Below, in pieces: positions 53,091 through 64,000 of a stretch of 64,000 bases of DNA. This DNA comes from Liopterus haemorrhoidalis (Eukaryota; Arthropoda; Insecta; Coleoptera; Dytiscidae), in the NCBI GenBank assembly GCA_963971575.1, contig OZ020611.1, positions 19,504,092 through 19,568,091 on the forward strand, given 5' to 3'. A program made the translations under genes and the position numbers. Numbering within the stretch: the stretch's first letter is position 1; the number at the start of each line of letters is the position of its first letter. Below the pieces are notes generated by a model that was given only the letters and a program-made list of their open reading frames with translations, was not told the origin of the DNA and did not search any database.

Positions 53091-54539
53091 TGTTAGAAAA
53101 TATTATGCCAAGTTATTTCTACTGTGCTGCTAGAATGTATACGAATGTAACGATTTAATTCCATTTTTAGCCGAGATGAATTTTTTCAAGTTACTGTAAA
53201 CAACACAAATAGCGCTTGTACGTCAAAACGTTCTAAGTACGTATACCGTCAAAAATATCAATCATTACGATAGAAGCATCAGTTGCCAGATGGCAGTACT
53301 AGTTTAGCGCAATCCCGAAATATAAGAGGAACTAGGTATGAATCAAAAGAATTATTTGAGTCGAATATCTCGACATCATCTTCTAATATTTCCCCAAACA
53401 TTACCAAACGATTGTTACTATCAATGTCAGTTTATAATTATGACTTTTCTGATATGTCAATATAGGTTTCAAACAATACCAACTTTATTTTATATATGTG
53501 AAAACCATAGATAACTTACAGAGAATAAAAAATGCATTATAAAAGTGAACATTGGAATAAACATAGAAATAAACTTATACCTCCGATAGTTATTCCGCTG
53601 CTCATCCGAGGTTTGTAAAAGCTGTCCTTTATAAAAGAAATGATTATTTTCTGTTGAATGAAGTTGTTAATATAATCAATATTTAGGGGGATATGGGTAA
53701 CACTACTTATAAGCTTGAATCATATCTCTCTTATTATTTAATTTAATATTATTTAGATCCTGAAAAATATACGTTACCTTTTTTGCGTGTCCCCTGTATA
53801 TCTTTTACCAAACCAAAGCAGTGATATTGACCTCGTGTATGTTTTTGACGTTCAGTGACATGGTATTCGTGACCAGTTTCTCCCAAAACAACTTAAAAAA
53901 TGCCATGTATTTCATTTTGTGAATGTACAATGAAAACAATCCAGAGTTCATCTGATTGTAGCAAAGCAGTAACCACTGTTATGTTCACGAAAATAACCCA
54001 AATTCCAGAAATTACTTATTGTTTTAAAAATTTCATTAATCTTTCTAAATGTTTCTTGTAAAAATAAGATGAAATAAAAGTAATTTGTGAGGTTACAGTT
54101 TTAGAATTCTTTAAATAACTTAATTTAAAACAGTTTAGTTAAGATGTCTTGAGTTTTTAATTTTAATTATTAAGAGAGGAACTTGACGTGTTTATAGATT
54201 ACTTCCTGGAGAGATGAAGACCGTATTGATGCCAGAATATAAAATGATATCTTTTTTTTTTAAAGTAAGATGACCAATCTTACTCCTTTTGGCAGGAGAG
54301 TCCTCCTTAAATGGTCTTGAACTTATATGTGCTTATTTTCTCCTGCTTTGGAAATATTTGATCTTCTCCTGTTTTGTCTTGTTAAATAATAAATAATAGG
54401 ATCCCAATGCCTAGATAGGCGTATACGGAGCAGAGAAGGTAAGTTCTCTGTTTCTAGACCGCCGGCCATATACACGGTGTTAGGTAAATGTCCGGCACAA
54501 TTTAAAAGACAGCATGGTGACTAGAATGCAATCGATTTT
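53091..54539. other. No recognised gene
   Basis: Short frames only. 54260-54500 is less AT-rich (CTTTTGGCAGGAGAGTCCTC) and may be unique DNA or part of an unknown repeat. Confidence 0.4.
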
Positions 54540-54785
54540 GCCCAAACTTTGAAATGATTAATTATTACAAATATTTTTTGCTTAAAATTCACGATTTTTT
54601 TAAGGTCGTGCCCTTACGTTTTTTTCGATTTTTGGCCATTTTCAAGGGTTTTAGATTAGTCTCGATATAAAACTCAATAATTGGTTTATTAAAGCCCATT
54701 TTTTTTTTTTTAGACTTAACAATGTTAGAGAATTTTAAAAACTCAAACCTCAGATTTCTATCACTAACCATTTTTTAGTTGGGAT
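54540..54785 (+). repeat. Dispersed repeat R1, copy 2
   Basis: Matches 2030-2212 through GGCCATTTTCAAGGGTTTT, AATAATTGGTTTATTAAAGC and CTCAGATTTCTATCACTAACC. Here it continues into other AT-rich sequence instead of an HLE end. Confidence 0.6.
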
Positions 54786-55582
54786 TTATCAAAATTGCTA
54801 AAAAAAATTAATTTGATTTAAGGTTAATTAGGACCTCAAGACTTCAAAAATTTCAACCGCAGGTCTTTATAGCATTTCGTTTTTGAGATACGTTCATGCG
54901 AAGATGAAAATTTCTATAAATCTCGCCATATTAAAATTTGTCATAATTTTAAAATACGCAAAACTAAATAAACTACGAGGAATCCAAAAATTCTAACTTC
55001 AGGTCTCTTTGAGATAAGGGAATTTGTTTAACTCGTTGGGGCAAAACGTGAATAATATCGTTCAAAACACACATTCACAAATACTGCATTTTGATTTATT
55101 GTCAGTGCACTTTTCGCCAAGATGGATAGGTCAGCTGACAGAAGGTCTAGCCACTATTGGTTTACCACATATTCAACATAGTCAACCTGATTGATAGTGT
55201 CCAAGAACAGAGAGGGGAGAGTGGGGCGAGAGAGAGAGAGAGAGAGAGAGAATCGAAGTTTGCTTGAATTTAACTTTTCATAAATACACGAAACTTTTTC
55301 CCAACTAAGCATTTCTTTAGATTAAACAGAAAACCTAACTTTGTTTAAAAAACAAAAATCAAAACTTATAATTAAAAGTTATAATTACTTAAACTTCCAT
55401 GAAATTAAACTAAAGTTTCAAATAGTTATTTCAGAACTTACGTCAGCTGTACACGAAATCCAAACTTGGAAATCAAACTTAATGGGACTGTAATTAAACT
55501 GTAACTTCCTGTCTAATATCGGACCTTAACACTACTTATATAAAGCTGCTGTCACACTATTCAATAAATATGTTGTTACTTA
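54786..55582. other. No recognised gene; (AG)n microsatellite
   Basis: A GA repeat at about 55227-55251 is the only clear feature. The preceding stretch continues R1-like AT-rich DNA. Confidence 0.45.
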
Positions 55583-55669
55583 TACCCTTTTCACACTTGA
55601 ACTTTAAGACGAGTGAACTTAAAGTTCCCCGATGTTTAACATCGGTATGCTGTCACACTTGATATTTAA

Positions 55670-56333
55670 GAGATGCCGCAGACTACAGACTTTTGATCGG
55701 CCGACAGTTTAGTCGGTTGCTTAATTCGTATGAAGATATATGTGAGTGCGCACACCCAACGATTTGAAATCGGCCGATCAAATAGTTTGATGGGCTGCCC
55801 AATTCCCTTTCAATTTAAAAATCGGCCAACTGTCGGCCGACTGCTAAATCAGTATGGCGTGATATGAGAGCGCGCACACCTGACGACTGTTTTATCGGCG
55901 AGTCTGTTCTCAGTTCACTCAGTGACGATGATTGACGAAATAGAGAAGCGACCAGCACTATATAAAAAAAAATTAAAAGAGTACTCCGATATAAATCTGA
56001 AAAAAAACTATGAGAGGAAGTTTGTGAAGCCGCTACTCCCGAATGGAGTCTCTCGGGAATAACGGAATATTTTCGGTTTCTCTTCTTCATTCTTCTCCTT
56101 CTTCTTATAGCACATATCATAACCGTTTTCGGTAACATTTCTTTGCCGCGAATGCCGAGTTTCGTTTCTATCGGTTCAGCTTATCGGCTAGAAAAGCTAT
56201 CGGCCGACTATTTAATTGGACAGTCTGCGCACCCATCTCTAACCAAACAGTTTAATTTGTGTAGTATGCGAGGATGCAGCCCGATCCGACTAAACTGTCG
56301 GCCGATCATTTAGTCTGTAGTGTGCGGGGACCC
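55670..56333 (+). mobile_element. Harbinger-like element with MADF gene remnant
   Basis: The inner ends CCGCAGACTACAGAC and, inverted, CCGCACACTACAGAC continue into GATCGGCCGACAGTTTAGTC on both sides. TAA flanks it (55667-55669, 56334-56336). ATCGGCCGA words recur four or more times as subterminal repeats. TAA duplications and a MADF/Myb-like accessory gene fit PIF/Harbinger. Confidence 0.65.
55928..56062 (+). pseudogene. MADF (Myb/SANT-like) domain, N-terminal half, frameshifted
   Basis: MIDEIEKRPALYKKKLKEYS, then DIN, is the first helix region of a MADF domain (I..iekrP.LYdk..keY.d). In the next frame EEVCEAATPEWSLSG continues the domain after an A-run (8 A at 55980) that has shifted the frame; a TGA stands just before it where MADF proteins usually have Trp. 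So one frameshift and one stop disable it. MADF proteins bind DNA; in Harbingers the accessory Myb-like protein guides transposase. The C-terminal third is missing. Confidence 0.65.
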
Positions 56334-56870
56334 TAAATCTCCGGTGCTGTCATCAGCTACAGTAATTTTGTCCTTAAGTTACCGTCATGAAATTACCAGT
56401 TTTGAACTGTATGCGCAGACGCACATTTTGAATTATTATAAACAAATATGGATAATTCATTTCATTCTACAATAAAGACACTACAATAAAGAATATATTA
56501 CACCTGTATTAACATGTAAGTCGATACATTTTATCTCAATTATTGTAACTATGTATTTTATTAAAAACAGTATTAAAATAAATAATTTTATTAAAACAAT
56601 AAGTATAAACTTCTTATAACGTCGATATAATACAGTATTCTTATTTATGATAATATAAAATGTTGACAGCACAAATTCAAGGAGTATTTTTTTATAATAG
56701 AAATTAAGTTGGCAATGCGGACGATGTTTAAGACGCAGATCTCTGTCTTAAACATCGCTTGTATTTAGACGAGGCCATACGGTTTCACATTAGCGTTTAA
56801 AGATACATTCACTTTAACATCCGATCTTAAAGTTCTAGTGTGAAAAGGGTATGAGTCTGTCTGTAGGCTG

Positions 56871-57019
56871 GAAAAATATTTGCGTCGTATGAGGAGATCA
56901 TCGCTGAAACACAGCCTATTTAGCAGAGTTAGAGAAATCGTACTTAAAGAAGACTTAAAGAAGATGGATTATCGTTGGGCAAAAGGTATCGAGTTAAAAG
57001 GAAACTATGATGAAAAATA
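56871..57019 (+). pseudogene. Possible mariner transposase C-terminal tail
   Basis: One frame reads REIVLKEDLKKMDYRWAKGI, then ELKGNYDEK before TAG. The YRW.KxIxLxGxYxEK ending parallels the mariner at 24741 (YRWNKCIQLNGDYVEK). The rest of the gene and the element ends are not found. About 150 bases only, so chance similarity cannot be excluded. Confidence 0.4.
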
Positions 57020-57850
57020 GGTTCATTTTGGTAAAAAAAAAAAAATCTTTCATTTCAAGTCACTGGTAACTCCCTTATAAGCAACCACATATTCACCATA
57101 ATTAAGCTTCACTTGATTGCTGTATTACTGATACATTTTCTTATAACCTTATGATGGTACAGTTATAATTCGTAAGAATTTAAGAGGGAATTGAACTGTA
57201 TCACAATTAGCGCCCACGAGTTTAAATTTTGTTAGCTAAATACGACTGCGCTTCCTGGTTAAATTTACTGTAATGCATAATATTCTCTGCCATCAAAACG
57301 ATGGGAACTTATTATTATTATTATATGACAAAGTAGATTTAATTAGTTTAATTTTGGTCTCGGAACATATTTGGTTATTAGCGTTAATTACAATTTCCTT
57401 GGTTAATTTACCATACAACATTGTCTCCAGATTATATTAAATATTGCAGAAGATTCCGTAAAACAAATGAACAAAATTCTCTTGCGTGTTACATCGTCTT
57501 TACAAATTGTCCATTAGCTTCTATGACATTGCTTCGTTTTAAATTACATGTATAACTGTGATGCATGATATCGTAGAGTACTAATCGTTTCATATAGTCC
57601 CGCTGTGCTTTGCTTTAGAAAGCTACATGCTGGTGGCTTTGTGAGCTCGAAAAATATTTAAGATAAACGAATATGTCGGCTGAGAAATATGTAATATGTT
57701 TCTGATAACATGCAAAGCGAGAATTACTTCGATATATTACGCTTAATAACAGTTTGTAATATCAAATGTTTGCAATAATTTTAATTTTTTGCAGCTTTAA
57801 TTTAATCAAATAGAAAGTTCGGTTTATTTTTGGATAATTCTTGAATAGTT
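57020..57850. other. No recognised gene
   Basis: AT-rich, without ends or frames of interest. Confidence 0.4.
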
Positions 57851-58980
57851 AAAAATTAATGTGAAGTGTGATATTTAGTTAAATTAAGTGAAGAAAGCCA
57901 CAAAAATCGAATTTTTTTGGGTACTCTTTTGGCTGTAATCGCGTTAATATCAAATTATTTTGCAGTCACATTTTGCCTCATAATCTAAGTAAGAGCTTTC
58001 ATCTAATACCCTGTTAGAAATGAAAGGAATATATTTTCCAAAGAACAATAAGCTCGATATCTTCTAATACAATGTTCCGTAACTGCACACCTAACTACCG
58101 CGGTCGCGGTTACGGTAAAGTCGTGGTAAGTTGTGGTTATTCAGTGGTTACCTGAAAACGAGTTTTAGTTACGGAACGGTAGTCACAATTCACAGTTGAT
58201 AAAACAGACAACTGAACTGTCATTTTATGGACGTTATAGGTTATAGATATTCTCTTACAAACTTATTAATAAAAATATTTGTTTTATTAGTACTTGTTTA
58301 CAATGGCACATTATATAAGAACATACATGATTTTTCCCGATATTATTTTTTACGACATCGATCAATATTACTAAAAATCAGTTACTTACACTCTTACTGT
58401 TTTAATTATAGACTATAGTAAAATAAAATTATAATTTACTACTTGCACTACAAAGAAACGATTAATTCCCTCCACTTAACTCTCGCCTTATTGTAATTGT
58501 TTTGAAATTCCCGCCGTTTGTAGTTTACATTAGATCTGAAGTTTGTAGTGGGAGGAAATAACCACACTAACCGCGATATTTCTACGGTTAGTTTGGTTAC
58601 AAAAAAGTAACCAAAATTTTCAGTAACCGCGTTCCGAAACCTAACAATTTTCCTGAAAAAGTTAATGTCGTACACTTTCGGAACGGGAAACTTCAACCGC
58701 GGTTACTTTCGTCCAGTAATGGAACATTGTATAAATAACAGTATTGCATCAAAAATGGTGATTATACTATTTCTCTATCCTATCCTCATGGAAGATACGG
58801 TGAGGAACAACAATTTTGTAATATTTGTGATAAAAATCGTGTTTAAATAAAAATATTTTAAACAAATTTTATCGTTAATTTACACTTTTTTTCATTCAAA
58901 AATTTTTAAAAAATTGGATAACTTTCAAAAATATCATCAGATCAAAAGTTCTAACCGTTCTATCCCTGTTTCTTGCAATA
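57851..58980 (-). mobile_element. Degraded HLE copy interrupted by a Harbinger-like element
   Basis: TTAATGTGAAGTGTGATATTT at 57857 is a damaged HLE 3' block, followed by GTAAGAGCTTTCATCTAATACC. The HLE-like sequence is broken at TAA by 58068-58731 and ends in unassigned AT-rich DNA. Confidence 0.4.
58068..58731. mobile_element. TIR element with TAA TSD, Harbinger-like family Hb5
   Basis: The ends TACAATGTTCCGTAACTG and, inverted, TACAATGTTCCATTACTG are flanked by TAA (58065-58067, 58732-58734). GGTTAC/GTAACC words and AACCGCGGT repeat near both ends. A 63-codon frame at 58227 (MDVIGYRYSLTNLL) and an 82-codon minus frame at 58448-58696 are unrecognised. Confidence 0.65.
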
Positions 58981-58984
58981 TCAA

Positions 58985-59905
58985 AAATTTATTTGAAGTG
59001 TGAATTTTCACACATTTCAGGGTTTTGTAGATGTTTAGTAAGTCATAACAAATTGTGTGTACATATTAAAAATCTTAAATTTCGATTTTGAAACATTAAA
59101 CCAAGTGTTCCCTCTAGAGACTTCTCCAGTCAGTCAAATAAATATTGTAAGGTGTTGTAAGGTATTAACGGTGTTGCAAAAAATTCTATAACTTTCGAAA
59201 TACATAATTATCAGGTCAAAAATTATTTTCCTACTATTACGGTTGACATTAATATGCATTACTCAGTTTTTTTTTTTTTTTTTTTTTTTTCTTCAGGTTT
59301 TAGATTAATCTCCCTGAGTTATAAAGTGTGAGACAAGATTTTCTTTTAGCAAATTTAGGCAAATATCTTGTTAAAATAAAGACATTTAAAAAAATAGTTT
59401 TCGATCCCTAATTCTTAAGTGTTTTCATTAGATACAATACAAAGATTTTTTAAAAAAATAATATAAATTTGTTTCAGCGATGCAAAAAAATCCAATATTT
59501 TTCAAAAAACTAATCAGATCAAAGATTCCTGTTGAACTATACCATTTCCATCACTACGATTTCCATCAGTGTACAATACTATGATTTCCATCAGTGTACA
59601 ATATTGAGAATTTTTTCAGATTTTTTAGGTTCTCCCTTCTGGGAAATAGTGTGGTGGATAATTGTTTACAACACCGTGTTTGCAATATTTAAATGACTAA
59701 TTGTAGAACTGGGCGGCTGTCTTAATACACACATCTCGTAATTAAGTACTCTTGTTAAGTCTCTAGATGGAGGCACATAGGTTATTTTTTTTTTAATTTA
59801 TCGCTTTTTGTTATTTTTAATATGTATCCACAATTTGTTGTCACTTGCTAAATACCTACAAAACCGTCAATATGTGAAAATTCACACTTCATATCAATTT
59901 TTTTG
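58985..59905. mobile_element. HLE derivative with two inverted 3' ends (copy 10)
   Basis: The left end GAAGTGTGAATTTTCACACA plus CAGGGTTTTGTAGATGTTTA through ACAAATTGTGTGTACATATT is matched, inverted, by the right end (59808-59905). The inverted similarity spans about 95 bp. The element is thus bounded by two HLE 3' termini and lacks a GTCT-bearing 5' end. A (T)30 run at about 59264-59290 lies inside. Confidence 0.6.
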
Positions 59906-60242
59906 CGGATATCGTCTTATAATATTCTGAGACCAAATATAAGAAAGGAAAAAAAAAACTGACCCAATTTTATTTATACAGATTAATTTTATTATAGAAA
60001 ATTATGCAAAAGAAACTTCTGTAGCAATTAATATGTATCCACAATTTGTTGTCACTTGCTAAATACCTACAAAACCGTCAATATGTGAAAATTCACGCTT
60101 CATATCAATTTTTTTGCGGATATCGTCTTATAATATTCTGAGACCAAATATAAGAAAGGAAAAAAAAAAACTGACCCAATTTTATTTATACAGATTAATT
60201 TTATTATAGAAAATTATGCAAAAGAAACTCCTGTAGCAATTA
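59821..60242 (+). repeat. Tandem duplication, period 211 bp, spanning an HLE 3' end
   Basis: TATGTATCCACAATTTGTTG starts at 59821 and again at 60032; both units run through the HLE 3' hairpin to CTGTAGCAATTAA. They differ by a few bases and one A-run length, so the duplication is recent or an assembly artefact. Confidence 0.85.
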
Positions 60243-60257
60243 AAATAAGGATGTTCA

Positions 60258-60568
60258 CAGGGTCGTAACTAGCTTTTTCGAGCCTTGGACAAGATTTTAT
60301 AATTGCCCCCCCCCCCAAACACTATATAAAACAAGTGATGCCTAAAAAAAGTCCTCACTTCTAAAATACAAGTGATGACCTAAAAATAAAGGTCCTCACT
60401 TTTAAAATACAAATGATGACCCTAAAAAATGGCTTCACTTTTAAAATCCAGAAATGGTCCTCATTCAAATACAATTATTATACCGATATATTCCTTTCCT
60501 TTCTGGGCTTCTTTCGAATCTAGGCCCTGGGCATGTGCACCCGTTGTCCCTGCCTAGTTACGGCACTG
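60258..60568. mobile_element. hAT-type MITE with perfect 8-bp TSD
   Basis: The termini CAGGGTCGTAACTAGC and, inverted, CAGTGCCGTAACTAGG are flanked by GATGTTCA (60250-60257, 60569-60576). About 60320-60460 contains three to four units of the ACAAGTGATGACC..AAAAA.GGTCCTCACTT repeat; a (C)13 run lies at about 60305. Confidence 0.9.
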
Positions 60569-60576
60569 GATGTTCA

Positions 60577-61690
60577 TGTGATAGATTTCATCAACATTTT
60601 CATGCATATTTGGCGTTGAAAAATGTAATTCCACAAGGGTCTATTCTTGCAGCATTACTATTTATTATATACGTGAATGACTTTCCATCCGCTGTAAATA
60701 ATAAATGGGTTATATGCTGATGACACTAACCTAATAGTGACATCTAATTCCTTAGAAAGTACGATTAGTAAAAATAACGCAGTTGTTAACAAAGCCAAAC
60801 TGTGGTTTACATCAAACGGCCTCATCTTAAATGATAACAAAACTCAACACCTTCTATTTGCATTGAGAAACCATAATTTTGACAACCCAGACTTCGTAAA
60901 TTTCTTGGGTGTTCATCTCGACCCCACCCTCATCATCTAGTGGCATCATCACGTTAACTTCCTATCCTATAAACTATATAGCATTGTATATCTATTAAGA
61001 AATCTTATGGCCTCAGTTTCCAGAAAAATTGTCCGCATTACTTATTTTGCATTGTTCCAGTCGCAAATATCCTATGCCATTTTAGCCTGGGGACATTCTC
61101 CTGTGGCAGAAAGAATCTTTTCTTTACAACGACGAGCTGTAAGAATTCTGGCCGATGTCTCTTACCAAAGCGACTGTAGGCTTTGTTTCCCTGAACTGGA
61201 AATTATGACACTGCCTTCTCTATTTATTTACAATTCCCTATTGTATGCCCACAGAAACTTCAATGAACTTGTAACACATGAGCAGGTACATAACTACAAC
61301 ACTCGAAATAAAGGCAAAATCTATCCAACCTATATAAGACTCAAAAAATCAAGAAATAGTACTAACTATTATTCAGTAAAATTCATGAATTTACTGCCTG
61401 ATAATTTTAAATCTGACTGTTTTAATACTTTTAGAAATAAAATAAAAAAAATTTTAACAGACAATCCATTTTATTCTATCAATGAATTCTTGTCTTATAA
61501 ATTATAACGCGCTTGCTAGCTAGTCTCTCTGAACTCTTATTTTAATATTTAGTACTATATCTATTTATTTTTTTCTTCTATTTTAAATTATTATTTTGTG
61601 TATATTATATGTAATTACGACTGACTTTAAACAATTTATGTATTGTAACATAGTCAATAAATTATATTATTATTATTATTATTATAATTA
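60577..61690 (+). mobile_element. 5'-truncated LINE (CR1/Jockey-like) with (ATT)n tail
   Basis: It retains the reverse transcriptase from the VPQGS-type motif to the natural end of ORF2, a short 3' UTR and a terminal (ATT)n tract at about 61663-61687. Such 3' microsatellites are typical of CR1/L2/I-type elements, which prime on short repeats. The left boundary is uncertain; the hAT MITE sits just upstream. Confidence 0.75.
60610..61507 (+). pseudogene. Non-LTR reverse transcriptase, C-terminal half
   Basis: NVIPQGSILAALLFIIYVND (motif B region, to 60685) is followed, after a one-base shift near 60705, by LYADDTNLIVTSNSLE with the catalytic YADD. Then LILNDNKTQHLLFA and NFLGVHLDPTLII (to 60940), a stop at 60938-60940, and a long intact frame 61007-61507: FALFQSQISYAILAWGHSP, LQRRAVRILADVSYQSDCR, VHNYNTRNKGKIYPTYIRL. 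These are the palm end, thumb and C-terminal YNTR region of CR1/Jockey-type ORF2. Two lesions in about 300 codons indicate moderate age. Endonuclease and fingers are missing. Confidence 0.85.
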
Positions 61691-62375
61691 GCTTTTTTTC
61701 GGCCCGAGAAAGTAATCCAGAGATAAGTAAGGCACAGAAACCTAAAAGTTTGTGTAACTATGGTACAACAGCTTGTTATATACTTTTAGAACCCTGAAAG
61801 ATATATTAATCCTGTCTACATGAAAATATTTTATCGAATCGGTATGTTTCGTGTAAAATTAAACCAATACATCAAAATCTTTCTTCCATTTCAACTATTT
61901 AATCTAAACGACACAGATATTAATAAATACCAGAGTCACGAAAGCGAATATCACGGCATTTCGCTAACTTTCATAATTCATTCTCCTTCCGTACAAATAC
62001 AAATCGTCGGGGGCTTTGTCCCGCTGAGAACAAGCTCTGCGTTCAGCTTTTAGTGTGGACCGACAACCAGCGACCCGCTTTGAATCAACGAATAGAAGAT
62101 GGATGAATAGGAGGTATTATGAAGGACTTATGTGTTTGGAAACCATTATACATGAATGGGACAGGATGAGGAGTTTTCAATGCTGTTATGAGATGCACCT
62201 CATTGTTTTGCCTCTGTAATTAATGATGGGTTTGAACGGGCAAATGCTTTTAATAAATGAAAGTGTTTAGAACAAAATATTAAAATGATGAAAAAATTAT
62301 TTTAAACTAACTCGCGAGCTGAGTATTACAGTGTTCTATATGTTAAAATTAAAATTTTGAATAAAACCAGTTTAA
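61691..62375. other. No recognised gene; possible exon-like frame
   Basis: A 77-codon frame at 61820-62053 (ending PSVQIQIVGGFVPLRTSSAF) lies in less repetitive DNA. It shows no family I know. The stretch is one of the few that might be unique host DNA. Confidence 0.35.
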
Positions 62376-63331
62376 AAAAATTGATGTGAAGTGTGAATTT
62401 TCACACATTTCTGGGTTTTGCAGGTATTTAGTAACTGAATGATGATTATTTGGGATGCCAAAACAATTTTTTTGTCAAAATATTTTTTTATGAATTTTAA
62501 TTCGAATGCCTAATACAATTATTTAAGTTTCTAAATATGTGCAGTATTTTTTTTTATATAGTAAGGTTCATTCAGATTTTGAAAATTGCGCCTATGGCTT
62601 CCATTGGTTGCTTAAATCATAAGCTCCGCCCTCTGATTACGTCCAACATAGAATTAAATTATAATTTCAACACTTCCCACTGGTTAATAAATGTACGCTT
62701 TTAAAAATTAAATGCAACATTTACCAAAATATAATTAGAATTTTGACAAAATAATTTAAACATATGTATGCAAAAAAAAAACAGAAAAAATAAAATTAAC
62801 AGAATTCGAACTCTAGTTTGCAAATTACAAAGCCCACGACAAAACCAACTACGCTATTAGAGCTACTAATCTTGTGTGTTACATAGCGAATTCAATATTT
62901 AACATATTTTAGTTAAAAACACAAAAAATGCGTTATATTCCGAAAACATAATCCGATCAAAAATTCCTGTTGTACTATTCCGGTTCACACCAATGTACAT
63001 TACTTAGAATTTTTTCAGATTTTTATTTTAAACCATCTGGGCTACAGGGTGAGGGACAAATTTTTTTTTGCATAATTTTGGCAAAAATCGCATCAAAATA
63101 ATTTGTTTTGCAAAAATAAAATTTTGATCGTTAATCCACGTACTAAGGGCTTTCATTTGATACACTACTCAGAATTTTAAAAAAATATTATTTTTTTTGA
63201 TGAGCACATATTTGTTTATATTTTTAGGGGGATATGGCTTTTAGATGTTTTAGTATTTTTCCTATGTGCGGGTCAAAGCATGCCAAATTTCAACTCGCTA
63301 GGTTTAGCCCTTTGGCTACATTTTTTACCGA

Positions 63332-63363
<32 letters not shown>

Positions 63364-63416
63364 ACGACAAAATGACGGTATAAGGGTTTTTCGGTCATAC
63401 CTACAAAACCCTAAAA
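62376..63416 (-). mobile_element. HLE copy 2: full-length Helentron-like element, inverted
   Basis: The left (3') end is GAAGTGTGAATTTTCACACA with CTGGGTTTTGCAGGTATTTA. The right (5') end is a (GACA)n array (about 63336-63364) then CATACCTACAAAACCCTAAA. It is collinear with copy 1 (2213-3246) over the full 1.04 kb on the opposite strand, including the shared AAGCTCCGCCC(C/T)CTGAT block. No protein coding capacity. Confidence 0.7.
62802..62868 (-). other. tRNA-like module inside HLE copy 2
   Basis: Minus strand: AGCGTAGTTGGTTTTGTCGT resembles box A/D-arm, the anticodon-like hairpin TTTG-TAATTTG-CAAA follows with a 7-nt loop, then AGAGTTCGAATTCTG as box B/T-arm. It lies at the same relative position as the different tRNA-like module of copy 1 (2746-2815). 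The acceptor ends do not pair convincingly, so it is not a normal tRNA gene. Confidence 0.55.
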
Positions 63417-64000
63417 ACATGTAACTAAATAAAGTGTAACTAAATTATATTTATTTAAATTACAAAAACATTTTTGAAAATATGTTTAAGTAGATAGAAC
63501 GCAAAAAAATTATGAAATATTCTTTGGATTTTTTTGTATTCTATCTACCCTTTTATCTTAATTAATATAACAAATTGATCTTAAAAATATTTTATTTGTA
63601 TAGAAATTTTATGTACATGCACAAAATTAAACTCTTACTTATTTTATTACAATAAATTGTAGCTAAACAGAAAATTAAAAAAAAATAAAAGAAAATCATG
63701 GTAGGTACTAAATATATTTTATTTTTTATTTATTTATTTTATTTTATTTTTTTTTTGTTAGATTTAGATTTTTTTTCCTCTGTATATTAACAGATTTTGT
63801 AGACCGAAAAAGGGCTTTGAAATAGGTTTTATCCACATCCGGCATAAATTAAAATAATTTGTAAAGATGCTGAACTTTTTTTCAGGAATCAAACATTACT
63901 TTGGCTCAGTGCAATAGTTAACATCTGGGAAAACGAAAAGTCCTTTGTTTTTTCTTGCTTGAGTCGAAAAATTAAGATAGCCTAACCTAAAATATTCTTC
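63417..64000. other. AT-rich end of window, nothing recognised
   Basis: Homopolymer and (TTTAT)n-like runs near 63720-63760. The last bases contain AGCCTAACCTAAAATA, similar to the CCTAA runs at 50055 and 50145. Confidence 0.4.

Larger units (their letters stand above)
55585..56849. mobile_element. TA-flanked TIR element containing a nested MADF-encoding element
   Basis: CCCTTTTCACACTTGAACTT and, inverted, CCCTTTTCACACTAGAACTT form the ends; TA lies on both sides. The arms contain GATGTTTAACATCGG and GATGTTTAAGAC hairpin sequence. Excluding the nested element (55670-56333) about 600 bp remain, without coding sequence. Confidence 0.7.

Noticed and set aside
1..64000. CRISPR arrays, bacterial promoters, operons, ribosome binding sites
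   Set aside because: The window is eukaryotic; tandem arrays found lack unique spacers of constant length.

Overview
This 64 kb window is AT-rich eukaryotic DNA made almost entirely of transposable elements. The (CCTAA)n-like motifs, tRNA-headed SINEs, mariner, pogo, hAT, Harbinger, Helitron and Penelope-like remains, and a large family resembling Helentron/DINE-1 elements all point to an arthropod, most probably an insect with a large repeat-rich genome. I could not name a species. I recognise no intact host gene, no rRNA and no functional tRNA. All protein similarity I can defend comes from transposases or reverse transcriptases, and every copy is truncated, frameshifted or internally deleted.

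Layout. 0.9-9.6 kb: a foldback element split by a SINE, then several copies of the dominant Helentron-like family (called HLE here), a diverged tandem repeat and a hAT MITE. 9.6-14.7 kb: a pogo remnant next to a nested stack (an 8-bp-TSD element containing a MITE and a DD41D mariner), a long-TIR element, a decayed mariner and a hammerhead-like motif. 15.6-19.3 kb: two related Helitrons, one with a canonical 5' TC and both with a hairpin and CTAG 3' end; a hAT MITE in one has its empty site in the other. 20.6-28.5 kb: a hAT remnant, two pogo/Tigger elements, two LINE tails, a mariner and a SINE. 28.9-36.8 kb: three Harbinger-like elements, MITEs, and a rearranged (TA)n region holding a 479-bp near-perfect palindrome with hammerhead-like cores. 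37-44.3 kb: SINE, 36-bp tandem array, MITEs, mariner, HLE copies and an ISL2EU-like element with one coding exon. 45.6-53 kb: Penelope-like tail, a pogo element containing a foldback of 15-bp repeats, SINEs and a hAT transposase tail. 54.5-64 kb: a nested MADF-encoding element, another Harbinger-like element, HLE copies, a hAT MITE and a 5'-truncated LINE.

The elements form a readable insertion history rather than a pathway. Paired target-site duplications show the order: Harbinger and Penelope-like DNA into HLE, SINE into foldback, mariner and MITE into an 8-bp-TSD element, mariner beside a LINE tail. The points most worth following are HLE copies with different tRNA-like modules at the same internal site, the Penelope-like palindrome whose only arm mismatch lies in the ribozyme core, the conserved PCNA-binding-like tail of two pogo copies, and the ISL2EU-like exon. 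Family assignments rest on reading motifs and ends by eye; no database search was possible.
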